From contig NZ_JTCM02000007.1 of NCBI RefSeq assembly GCF_000817785.2, forward strand, positions 1 through 64,000: a DNA stretch of 64,000 nucleotides, given 5' to 3'. The notes below the pieces were generated by a model. That model saw only the letters and a program-made list of their open reading frames with translations, was not told where the DNA came from and did no database searches. A program made the translations under genes and the position numbers. Positions 25,534 to 33,483 of this stretch are shown here, piece after piece (the first letter of the stretch is position 1; the number at the start of each line of letters is the position of its first letter). The stretch is from Hassallia byssoidea VB512170. Its GTDB lineage: Bacteria > Cyanobacteriota > Cyanobacteriia > Cyanobacteriales > Nostocaceae.

Positions 25534-26340
25534 TTAACCGAAACGACCGCTAATGTACTCTTGGGTTGCTTTCTGCTTGGGGTCGTTGAAAATTAATTCT
25601 GTTCTGTCGTACTCCACCAAATAGCCCATACGAGCACCTTTTTCTGTGGGTTCTACGTTGAAAAATGCTGTCATATCTGACACCCGTGTTGCTTGTTGCA
25701 TGTTGTGGGTGACGATGACGATGCTATATTGCTCTTTGAGTTCGGTAATCAGTTCTTCAACTCTGAGGGTGGAAAGCGGGTCAAGTGCCGAACAAGGTTC
25801 ATCCATGAGGATAACATCTGGCTGTACAGCGATCGCTCTGGCAATACACAAGCGTTGCTGTTGTCCACCCGACAAAGATAAACCACTTTGCTTGAGTTTA
25901 TCTTTAACTTCATCCCACAAAGCTGCTTTTCTCAGACTGGTTTCTACCAATTCATCCATATCACCTTTGTAGCCGTTAATTTTTGCGCCAAAGGTGATAT
26001 TGTCATAAATTGATTTCGGAAATGGGTTCGGTCTTTGAAACACCATTCCAATTCGACGCCGCACTTCTACCGGATCGATGTCTGGGGCGTATAAATTCTT
26101 ACCGCAATAAAAAATCTTACCTTCTGCCCGGAAGCTGTCAATTAAGTCGTTTAAGCGGTTATAGCATCGCAACAAAGTACTTTTACCACAGCCAGACGGA
26201 CCAATAAAGGCTGTTACCTTATTTTTCGGGATATCTAGCCAAATGTTTTTTACAGCTAGGAAATCGCCGTAATAAACGTTCACACCCTCCGTCCGCAATA
26301 CTGTGTCCGTGTCTTTTACCGTATCAATGTTAGTAGTCAT
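25534..26340 (-). CDS. pstB: phosphate ABC transporter ATP-binding protein
   Basis: A 268-residue ATPase with Walker [10 protein letters not shown] near residue 46, the Q-loop in [15 protein letters not shown], the signature [14 protein letters not shown] near 158 and Walker [14 protein letters not shown] near 178. RPNPFPKSI is diagnostic of PstB. It energises phosphate import with PstA/PstC at the inner membrane. It is the last gene of the minus-strand pst cluster, 155 bp after pstA. Only one pstB copy is present here. Confidence 0.97.
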   Translation of the reverse strand: MTTNIDTVKDTDTVLRTEGVNVYYGDFLAVKNIWLDIPKNKVTAFIGPSGCGKSTLLRCYNRLNDLIDSFRAEGKIFYCGKNLYAPDIDPVEVRRRIGMVFQRPNPFPKSIYDNITFGAKINGYKGDMDELVETSLRKAALWDEVKDKLKQSGLSLSGGQQQRLCIARAIAVQPDVILMDEPCSALDPLSTLRVEELITELKEQYSIVIVTHNMQQATRVSDMTAFFNVEPTEKGARMGYLVEYDRTELIFNDPKQKATQEYISGRFG

Positions 26341-26495
26341 AAAGGAAGGTTTAAGTTTTGTAAAACAGGGTTGTAAGCACCCATCGTCAGTTAGGCTGAA
26401 ATATTTCCATCGCTATGTCAAAATCTTCCCATAGGAAGATGTCAATCCACAATTATTTTTCCAAATTCTGTAATGATATCAATTCGCGCTACTGA

Positions 26496-27404
26496 CTAAA
26501 CTTTCTGACGAGTCGCCCAACGAGTGATAATGCTGGTTAATAAAACCAACAGCACTAATATTAAAGAAGCTGCCCAAGCTAGTGACTGCCAATTTTTAAA
26601 TGGAGATATAGCATAATTGTAAACCAAAACAGCAAGGGAAGCTGTAGGTTTGAATAAGCCATCGGGCCAGAACGGAGAAAATAAAGCAGTGAAAAGTAGT
26701 GGTGCTGTTTCTCCAGATGCGCGGGCGATCGCTAGCGTCGATCCGGTGACAATTGCTGGTAAAGCTGCTGGCAAAACCACCTGCGATACTGTTTGAAACT
26801 TAGTTGCGCCAATACCTACGGATGCTTGTCGCAAATCTTGTGATACTAATTGTAAAGCTTCATCCGTAGTTCGCAGAATAATCGGTAACATCAAAATTGA
26901 GAGAGCAACGCCTCCAGCTAAAGCGGAGTAGGAACCTAACCCCAGCTTATTGAATGTGAGAACCACAATCCCATAAGCAAATACCCCGGCAATAATCGAG
27001 GGAACTCCACTGAGAACGTTGGTAGCAAAACGTATTGCCCGCGCTGTCTTTCCAGAGCTAAACTCTGTCAAATAAATTGCCGCCATTACTCCCACAGGAA
27101 TGCTAATTGCTGCGGCAATTCCTACCATCAAAATTGTTCCCAAAATCGCATTACCAAAGCCGCCACCCTTTCTTAAGGGAGGTGGTGGTAGTTCAGTAAA
27201 TATGCTGAGATTGAGACTGCTAAAGCCTTTGAAGATAACGTAACCGAGTACAGCTACCAATGGTATAACCGCCATAGCCGCACAAATAAAGGCGACAACG
27301 GTCATAATTGTGTTGAACATCGTCCGGGGAGACGAAGGAGCGCGAGTCAGGCTACCGCTGCTGTATCCAGGTTGAGAATTGCCGGAAATATTAGAAGCCA
27401 TCAT
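26496..27404 (-). CDS. pstA: phosphate ABC transporter permease PstA
   Basis: A 302-residue membrane protein with about six helices and the binding-protein-dependent permease loop: SQDLRQASVGIGATKFQTV with the EAA-like region near residue 195, preceded by GVPSIIAGVFAYG. It follows pstC by 14 bp, so the two are cotranscribed. Two ATG codons, at 27404 and 27401, are equally possible starts. Residues 1-25 are Ser-rich and cytoplasmic. Confidence 0.95.
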   Translation of the reverse strand: MMASNISGNSQPGYSSGSLTRAPSSPRTMFNTIMTVVAFICAAMAVIPLVAVLGYVIFKGFSSLNLSIFTELPPPPLRKGGGFGNAILGTILMVGIAAAISIPVGVMAAIYLTEFSSGKTARAIRFATNVLSGVPSIIAGVFAYGIVVLTFNKLGLGSYSALAGGVALSILMLPIILRTTDEALQLVSQDLRQASVGIGATKFQTVSQVVLPAALPAIVTGSTLAIARASGETAPLLFTALFSPFWPDGLFKPTASLAVLVYNYAISPFKNWQSLAWAASLILVLLVLLTSIITRWATRQKV

Positions 27405-27418
27405 TTAATACCAATTAT

Positions 27419-28369
27419 CTACAGCCGCTTGACTCGGAGAACGACTAACTCTGCCAAAATGTTAACAATCAGCGTCAACACAAATAGAACTAAGGCAGCG
27501 TACATTAAAGATGCAACTTGCAAACCACCAGCTTCAGCGAATTGGTTCGCAAGTAGAGAAGAAATTGTGTTCGCTGGGGCAAATAGCGAGGTACTAATGT
27601 TGTTGGAGTTACCTATCAACATGGTGACAGCCATAGTTTCACCCATCGCTCGACCAAGTGCAAGCATCACAGCACCGACAATCCCAGAAAAAGCTGCTGG
27701 GATGAGAACTTTCAAAATCGTTTCCCAACGAGTTGCTCCCAACCCGATAGCTGCTTGACGCAAGCTAGGAGGTACGGAAATCAGCGCATCGCGGGAAATT
27801 GCGGTAATAATTGGCAAAGTCATAATCGCGAGGATAAATCCCGCAATCAGTAAATTTGGACCTGTAGGTGCAGTGCTAAAAATTGGCAAAAAGCCAAAAG
27901 AAGCATTCAGCCATTTTCCGAAGCTGGTTAAGGGGGGAACCAAGACGAAAATACCCCATATACCATAGACAACGCTGGGAATTGCTGCTAGCAGTTCTAC
28001 TAAGAAAACTAGTACCAGCTTGACTTTGGGTGGCAGAAAATTCTCGCTGAGGACAACAGCGGTACCAACACCAATGGGTACAGCGATTAACAAACCGATA
28101 AAGGCACTCATGAGAGTTCCGTAAACTTGAGGTAGTACGCCATAATCGTCATTGACTGGGTTCCAAGCGCTTTTACCTAAGAAACTCAGACCAAATTTTT
28201 GGATAGCTGGGATAGCTCCGACGAATACTTGGAATGCTATCCATAATAAAGTAAAGGCGATCGCAAAAGCAAAAATGCGAGTCAGCCAAACAAAGCCAAT
28301 ATCTAGTGACTTTTCAGCTTCCGAGCGTTGTCTAAGTCCTGATGGAATATTTTGGGGTTGTGTGGTCAT
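27419..28369 (-). CDS. pstC: phosphate ABC transporter permease PstC
   Basis: A 316-residue permease from the ATG at 28369; an upstream TTG at 28384 would add five residues. It has about six membrane helices, LLAAIPSVVYGIWGIFVLVP near residue 135, and the cytoplasmic loop PPSLRQAAIGLGATRWETIL near 200, both hallmarks of PstC. It pairs with PstA to form the phosphate channel. The 158-bp gap to pstS contains GGTCAAT and TTTGGAC heptamer arrays. Confidence 0.95.
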   Translation of the reverse strand: MTTQPQNIPSGLRQRSEAEKSLDIGFVWLTRIFAFAIAFTLLWIAFQVFVGAIPAIQKFGLSFLGKSAWNPVNDDYGVLPQVYGTLMSAFIGLLIAVPIGVGTAVVLSENFLPPKVKLVLVFLVELLAAIPSVVYGIWGIFVLVPPLTSFGKWLNASFGFLPIFSTAPTGPNLLIAGFILAIMTLPIITAISRDALISVPPSLRQAAIGLGATRWETILKVLIPAAFSGIVGAVMLALGRAMGETMAVTMLIGNSNNISTSLFAPANTISSLLANQFAEAGGLQVASLMYAALVLFVLTLIVNILAELVVLRVKRL

Positions 28370-28527
28370 ACGAACGCAAGCCAATCAAAAAGTTGCGAAA
28401 ATGCGGGAGCGAACCTTTATTAGTCAATGGTTAGTGGTCAATGGTCAATGGTCAATAGTGCAAAAACTTTGGACTTTGGACTGTTGACTCTTGACTTTGG
28501 ACTTTGGACTTTGGACTTTTCGTTGTC

Positions 28528-29706
28528 TTACTTGCTAGCGCTGTTATTATTGGTAGCTCCAACAGCTATTTTATAATCTGGGCTGATGGCATCGGCTGCT
28601 GCTGCTACTTTAGTAACCACCGTTGCGGGTAGAGGAACATATCCAAGTTCTACAGCCTGCTTTTGACCTTCAGTTAAACCGTACTCAATCATCGCTTCTA
28701 CAGCTTTGGCTTTTGCTGCATCAGGATATTTTTTGTGAGCCAAAATCCAAGTGTAGGTAACGATAGGATAAGAATCTGCACCTTCTGGATCGCTAATAAA
28801 GGCACGGAAGTCTGCTGGTAAAGCTACTGATTCTAAGGTTTTGGCTGCGGACTGATCGTCAGCTACAACTATTTTGCCAGCCTTGTTTTCCAATGCAGCA
28901 AACTTGAGTTCATTTTGTTTGGCATAGCCGTACTCAGTGTAACCAATTGCACCTTGAGTTTGTGTAACTTGCGCTGTAACGCCTTCATTACCCTTAGCAC
29001 CAACTCCCACGGGCCATTTTACACTTTTGCCATCGCCAACTTTTGTTTTCCATTCTGGGCTGATAGCGCTGAGGTGTTTTGTAAACACACCTGTAGTACC
29101 GCTACCATCAGAACGATAAATAACTGTAATTGGTTGATTGGGAAGTTTTGCACCTGGGTTTGCAGCAGCAATTTTCGGGTCGTTCCAAGACTTAATTTTG
29201 CCCAGTAAAATATCTGTGTAAACTGCTCGTGGTAGCTTCAGGTCTGGAACATCTGGCAAATTATAAGCCATAACAATGCTACCAGCAGTCATTGGCAGCA
29301 AAAGTACACCTTGATCGGCTGGTATCTTGCTGATTTCTTCATCCTTCATTGCCACATCGCTAGCACCAAAGTCTACCGTCCCTTTGGTAAATTGCTCGAC
29401 ACCAGCGCCGCTACCAACTGATTGATAGTTTACTTTCAGGGTTGGGTATTTTTTGTTTAACGCATCGAACCAACTTAGATACAGCGGTGCGGGGAAAGAT
29501 GCACCTGCTCCAGTTAAGGTTACGTTTCCACCTAAATCCAATTTGCCAGGGCTGGAAGCTGTAGTCTCAGTAGCAGTACCAGAAGTAGCACCTGGATTTT
29601 CTGCGGTTTGCTGTCCGCCGCAAGCAGCTAGGCTCATGGAGAGTGCTAACACTGAGATTGAAGCTGTTAGGCGATTACTTTTGATTACATTTAGCCGTGA
29701 TAGCAT
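28528..29706 (-). CDS. pstS: phosphate-binding lipoprotein PstS
   Basis: It captures periplasmic phosphate for PstCAB. From ATG 29706 it has a lipoprotein signal with lipobox SLAAC (the cysteine is lipidated), then a Gly/Thr linker and the binding domain. That domain shows LTGAGASFPAPLYLSWFD, a VNYQSVGSGAGVEQF phosphate loop, DFGASDVAM and the second loop IYRSDGSGTTGVFTKHL. The alternative TTG at 29715 adds three residues. It is the first gene of the pst cluster and has a Pho box upstream, so phosphate starvation should induce it. Confidence 0.96.
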   Translation of the reverse strand: MLSRLNVIKSNRLTASISVLALSMSLAACGGQQTAENPGATSGTATETTASSPGKLDLGGNVTLTGAGASFPAPLYLSWFDALNKKYPTLKVNYQSVGSGAGVEQFTKGTVDFGASDVAMKDEEISKIPADQGVLLLPMTAGSIVMAYNLPDVPDLKLPRAVYTDILLGKIKSWNDPKIAAANPGAKLPNQPITVIYRSDGSGTTGVFTKHLSAISPEWKTKVGDGKSVKWPVGVGAKGNEGVTAQVTQTQGAIGYTEYGYAKQNELKFAALENKAGKIVVADDQSAAKTLESVALPADFRAFISDPEGADSYPIVTYTWILAHKKYPDAAKAKAVEAMIEYGLTEGQKQAVELGYVPLPATVVTKVAAAADAISPDYKIAVGATNNNSASK

Positions 29707-29758
29707 TGCTGTCAACTTTATGTAAATTTTTAGGTAGCGCTTTTAAGATACCGCTTTA

Positions 29759-29777
29759 AGGTAAACACAAGGTTAAC
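29759..29777 (-). promoter_or_regulatory. Pho box upstream of pstS
   Basis: On the minus strand GTTAACCT is followed after 3 bp by GTTTACCT, two copies of the 8-bp cyanobacterial Pho-box unit (C/GTTAACCT) at 11-bp spacing. A weak third unit follows. They lie about 53 bp upstream of the pstS start, a sensible place for SphR/PhoB binding. Confidence 0.75.
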
Positions 29778-29920
29778 AAAGTAAAAAATACTTAAGTTGT
29801 TTATCGAAAAATCAAAAATTAAATCATCCCATTTAGTGATATAATTATAAATTTTTTAAAAAATTTGAAATTATATTCAAGTCAGCGTGCGAAAGCGGGA
29901 ATTTTAGACAAATCTAACCC

Positions 29921-29957
29921 TTATAAACCCGGTTTCTTGTTGAAACCGGGTTTATAA
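29921..29957. repeat. 16-bp perfect palindrome (AAACCCGGTTTC family)
   Basis: TTATAAACCCGGTTTC and its complement flank the loop TTGTT. A related palindrome lies at 52955-52985. It is a dispersed element. Confidence 0.88.
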
Positions 29958-29993
29958 GTATAAGAGTGCAATCCGGGTACAAAATAATTAACC

Positions 29994-30110
29994 GCACCCT
30001 GTAGTAAAAGTAGCACCCTGTAGTAAAAGTAGGGTGCGTTAGCTTCGCTAACGCACCCTACATAGTTTGAAATATTCGCGTCGAAGTTTGAAATATTCGC
30101 GTCGATTTAC
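29994..30110. repeat. short direct repeats and GTGCG hairpin
   Basis: CACCCTGTAGTAAAAGTAG occurs twice in tandem. GTAGGGTGCGTTAGC-TTC-GCTAACGCACCCTAC (about 30029-30062) then forms a perfect hairpin. A 24-bp unit containing GAAATATTCGCGTCGA is duplicated at 30067-30106. The rest of the 29958-30599 gap contains HIP1 sites and no convincing gene. Confidence 0.75.
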
Positions 30111-30599
30111 TTATTAAGTTTTAAATTTCGACTTTTTGCAAGTGCATATATTTTGTTCTTAAGTCCGACTTGCTCAAGTTTTTTTCCGAAAAGTTGACAG
30201 AAATGGTCGCTCAAACACTAAATAAAATAAATAGGCGATCGCACTACCGTTTGCTTGAAAAATTGATGGCTTTATATGGTATAATGTAAAATATTTATTT
30301 GAAGAACGGCGATCGCGCCCAGGCGGGCGCTTGTTTGCTTTTTAACTATCGCAAGCCAAAAGCGCTAATTGCTAAATAAGTTATAAATTATTCTTAATTA
30401 ATAAAAGAATTATAACTACGAGAAACCGCAAGCCTGAGCGTTTTCAAAGCTAATATGGGAATGATGGCACTGTTCGCTCCCATTGATAGCATCTATTCCC
30501 AAAAGGCATGAGCGAAAATGTGCTACTTCGTAAATCAGCACATACCGCTATAAGTATTAATACTCGTACAGCTTGTTGCTTTTCACTATTGCCTTGTAA

Positions 30600-31190
30600 A
30601 TGTTTGCTGCTTCCAATCAATTACTATGGTCGATGATTGGCTTACTCCTGACAATAGGTGGCACCTTCCTAGAGGCTTATGGTATCACTTTACCTTGGAG
30701 TTGGAGTCAGCATGGAATTGAGACTTTTTCTTTAGGTGTTAAATATCAAATTGGCGCAGTGCTGCTGGTAGGTTGTTTAGGAGGCAAAAATGCGGGTGCG
30801 CTATCGCAAATTGCCTATTTAGTTATGGGGTTGACTTTGTTACCCGTTTTTGCTAATGGTGGCGGTATCGGTTATATCAAAGAGTCTCAGTTTGGCTATT
30901 TGTTGGGCTTTATTCCGGGAGCTTGGATTTGTGGCTTCTTAGCTTTTAAAGCTAGACCTAAACTAGAAACTTTGGCGTTTAGCTGTTTTTGTGGCTTGTT
31001 AATTGTCCACGTTTGCGGTATTAGTTATTTGATTATCAGCTATATTTTTCATTGGAAAGGTACAGAAACTCTGCCATTAATGATGCAAGCAATCCTCACA
31101 TACTCCTGGTTGGCTCTACCAGGTCAACTAGCTGTAGTCTGCGCCGTCACTGTAATAGCATATCTATTACGACACTTAATGTTTTATTAG
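30600..31190 (+). CDS. bioY: BioY-type biotin transporter S component
   Basis: A 196-residue protein with about six membrane helices. YGITLPWSWSQHGIETFSLGVKYQIGAVLLVGCLGG near residues 27-60 and GYLLGFIPGAWICGFLA near 100 match the BioY substrate-binding family of ECF transporters. It brings in biotin either alone or with a shared energising module; no ECF ATPase is adjacent. It lies 80 bp before lspA on the same strand, and that gap contains GACTAATGACA-type repeats. Confidence 0.88.
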   Translation: MFAASNQLLWSMIGLLLTIGGTFLEAYGITLPWSWSQHGIETFSLGVKYQIGAVLLVGCLGGKNAGALSQIAYLVMGLTLLPVFANGGGIGYIKESQFGYLLGFIPGAWICGFLAFKARPKLETLAFSCFCGLLIVHVCGISYLIISYIFHWKGTETLPLMMQAILTYSWLALPGQLAVVCAVTVIAYLLRHLMFY

Positions 31191-31270
31191 TTCAACGTCA
31201 TTTGTTGTTTGTCAAAAGCTCGTGACTAATGACTAATGACACTTGACTTTTGACACTTGACTAATTTGCC

Positions 31271-31795
31271 ATGCGTTTAAAAAATCGCCTCTTTTGGATT
31301 GCTGCCTTTGTAATTGTTATCTTAGACCAAGTTACGAAAAACCAAGTAGTGTCAGCCGCAAAATCTTGGCAGTTGGAAACTATAATCGAATCAAAAACAG
31401 GAAATATAATATACAGACCTACTTTGCCACTCATCCAGGGGATATTTCATTTTACCTACGTAAAAAACGATGGTGCAGCTTGGAGTATACTTAGCGGACA
31501 TATAGATTTATTGCGCTTTTTATCACTTGCCGTAAGTTTAGTTTTGATAGCAGTAGCGTGCTTTGGTCCAGCCTTACATTTTTGGGATCAACTAGGCTAT
31601 GGGTTTATTTTAGGCGGAGCGATCGGTAATGGCATCGATCGCTTTATTTTAAGTTACGTAGTTGATTTTCTCGATTTTCGATTGATCAACTTTCCTGTAT
31701 TTAATGTGGCAGATTCATTTATTAGTATCGGCATTGTTTGCCTGCTGATTTCCTCGTTTCAAAAAACAGAAGCTTCAAGTAGGCGATCGCCTTAA
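31271..31795 (+). CDS. lspA: lipoprotein signal peptidase
   Basis: Signal peptidase II, 174 residues, four membrane helices. The conserved blocks are present: LDQVTKNQVV near residue 17, FTYVKNDGAAWSIL near 62, GGAIGNGIDRF near 115 and FNVADSFISIG near 145. The two catalytic aspartates are in NGIDR and NVADS. It cleaves prolipoproteins such as PstS in the cytoplasmic membrane. A HIP1 site overlaps the end of the gene. Confidence 0.95.
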   Translation: MRLKNRLFWIAAFVIVILDQVTKNQVVSAAKSWQLETIIESKTGNIIYRPTLPLIQGIFHFTYVKNDGAAWSILSGHIDLLRFLSLAVSLVLIAVACFGPALHFWDQLGYGFILGGAIGNGIDRFILSYVVDFLDFRLINFPVFNVADSFISIGIVCLLISSFQKTEASSRRSP

Positions 31796-31809
31796 CATTC
31801 CTTCTCCTG

Positions 31810-31901
31810 TGAGGACTTTAGTCCTCATCTTAATTTTATTTAGACTAAACTCCTCACAAAATTAAGCCTGCTTACTTTGGAAAACCCCAATAAGCAGGCT
31901 T
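31810..31901. terminator. two hairpins between convergent genes
   Basis: TGAGGACT-TT-AGTCCTCA (31810-31827) is a tight 8-bp hairpin. AAGCCTGCTTA pairs with TAAGCAGGCTT (31864-31874 with 31891-31901) and is followed by a T-rich stretch. They probably end lspA transcription. Confidence 0.6.
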
Positions 31902-32032
31902 AACTTTCTTTTCTGACGTTTTTCGTTTCAACTCTAATCAACACGATCTTCAAATGCCACCATTAGAAATTGATAATCGGCACTTAGACAAACCGACTAT
32001 TCCCTGGTGGCAAGAATGCGATTATGTTTGAA

Positions 32033-33061
32033 TTAGCGTGGTTCTAACATTTGCGATCCACCAGTAGGAATTTTTTCCGAACCGGATGGAAGTGTACTTG
32101 GACTGCTGCTTGGTTCGATTGTGCTACCTGGGGTGCTCGTCGAATCAGGAGTTGTAGTGCTACCTGGGGTGGTTGAATCCGGAGTTATCGTGCTGCCTGG
32201 AACTGGAGTAATTTTAGTTGGGCTGCTCGAATCAGGAGTTGTCAAACTACCTGGAGTACTCGATTCAGGAGTTACCGTACTACCTGGGGTACTCGAATCA
32301 GGAGTTACCGTGCTACCTGGGGTAGTTGTGTCAGGAGTTATCGTGCTGCCTGGAACCGGAGTGATTTTGGTTGGGCTATTTGAATCCGGATTTGTAGTGC
32401 TTCCTGGATTGGTTGTGTCAGGAGTTGTCGTGCTTCCTGGGGTAGTTGTGTCGGGAATTGTAGTGCTACCTGGGGTAGTTGTGTCGGGAGTTGTAGTGCT
32501 TCCTGGAACCGGAGTGATTTTGGTAGGGCTGCTCGTATCCGGAGTTGTAGTGCTTCCTGGATTGGTCGTATCAGGAGTTGTCGGGTCGCTGGGAGTGCTG
32601 TTTTCCGGAGTGGTAGTGCCGGGAGTGCCGCTGTCAGGACTAATCCTGTTTGGATTGGTCGTGTCAGGAGTTGTAGTGCTTCCTGGACTGGTTGTGTCAG
32701 GAGTTGTAGTGCTTCCTGGATTGCTCGTGTCAGGAGTTGTCGGGTTGCTGGGAGTGCTGTTTTCCGGAATTGCGTTAGGATTTGTCGGACCCGGTGCGGT
32801 TAGGTTGGATGGAGTGCTTGGAGTGCTTGGAGTGCTTGGAGTCGCTCCAGTGGTGTCTGGTTGACAACGGGAATTTAGCGGGAAATTTTTACACAAAATT
32901 TCCATCGCATCGGCATTTAGCTTGATCTCCGGTGAGGTGCTTGTGGATTGGCTTAGTAGTTCCCTTTGTTCTGGGAATTTGGACGATTGAGCAACAGCAA
33001 CATTGCTGGTAACTGCTAGGGTAAAGGCTGTACCTATAAGGGTCAGATATTTTCCCTTCAT
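32033..33061 (-). CDS. secreted Thr/Pro/Ser repeat protein
   Basis: 342 residues from ATG 33061 (a TTG at 33076 is possible). A signal peptide (about 1-25, LTLIGTAFTLAVTSNVAVAQ) is followed by a short conserved part containing EILCKNFPLNSRCQ, a motif I associate with small secreted cyanobacterial proteins. After it, about 230 residues are built from repeats of the PGSTTTPDTT type with NP, SP or TP variants. The low-complexity region suggests an extended, possibly glycosylated surface or sheath protein. The two cysteines in the conserved part may form a disulfide. The function is unknown. Confidence 0.75.
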   Translation of the reverse strand: MKGKYLTLIGTAFTLAVTSNVAVAQSSKFPEQRELLSQSTSTSPEIKLNADAMEILCKNFPLNSRCQPDTTGATPSTPSTPSTPSNLTAPGPTNPNAIPENSTPSNPTTPDTSNPGSTTTPDTTSPGSTTTPDTTNPNRISPDSGTPGTTTPENSTPSDPTTPDTTNPGSTTTPDTSSPTKITPVPGSTTTPDTTTPGSTTIPDTTTPGSTTTPDTTNPGSTTNPDSNSPTKITPVPGSTITPDTTTPGSTVTPDSSTPGSTVTPESSTPGSLTTPDSSSPTKITPVPGSTITPDSTTPGSTTTPDSTSTPGSTIEPSSSPSTLPSGSEKIPTGGSQMLEPR

Positions 33062-33076
33062 GTTATTTAACCTCAA

Positions 33077-33483
33077 CGGAACACTCCGCCTATTAAATCA
33101 AACAATATAATTTATAAAATCTTCCTAAATGATGATGTATATTTTGAATTTAAAATTTGTCTAGTTCCTAAAGCTATAAAATTTACATAATTTGTACCAA
33201 TATTGGTAGTAATTATCAATACAACTTCAAATAACTATATTTTGTTCGTCATTTACGAAATAGGGATTAGATAATTTGCATTAGAATTATTCCTGAGGTA
33301 ACTATGTCATAAATTTAACTATCTACCTGCGGAGACATTATATGGTATTGGTGTCAAATGAAATTCCAATAATTCCGTACAGCCAAATTCTACTTTGGCT
33401 TATGAGTAAAATGGTGAAATACCAGCATCAAGAGCGCAAATCGACAGTTTACTTGACTAACTAATCGTGGTGTGATATAGCCA
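33077..33483. other. divergent promoter region
   Basis: These 407 bp are AT-rich and separate two divergent genes. I see no RNA gene or repeat array and could not assign promoters with confidence. Confidence 0.4.

Noticed and set aside
32121-32864. 247-codon plus-strand ORF of Val/Leu/Gly repeats
   Set aside because: It is the antisense of the Thr/Pro-rich secreted protein's repeats. The minus-strand gene has a signal peptide and a conserved N-terminal part.
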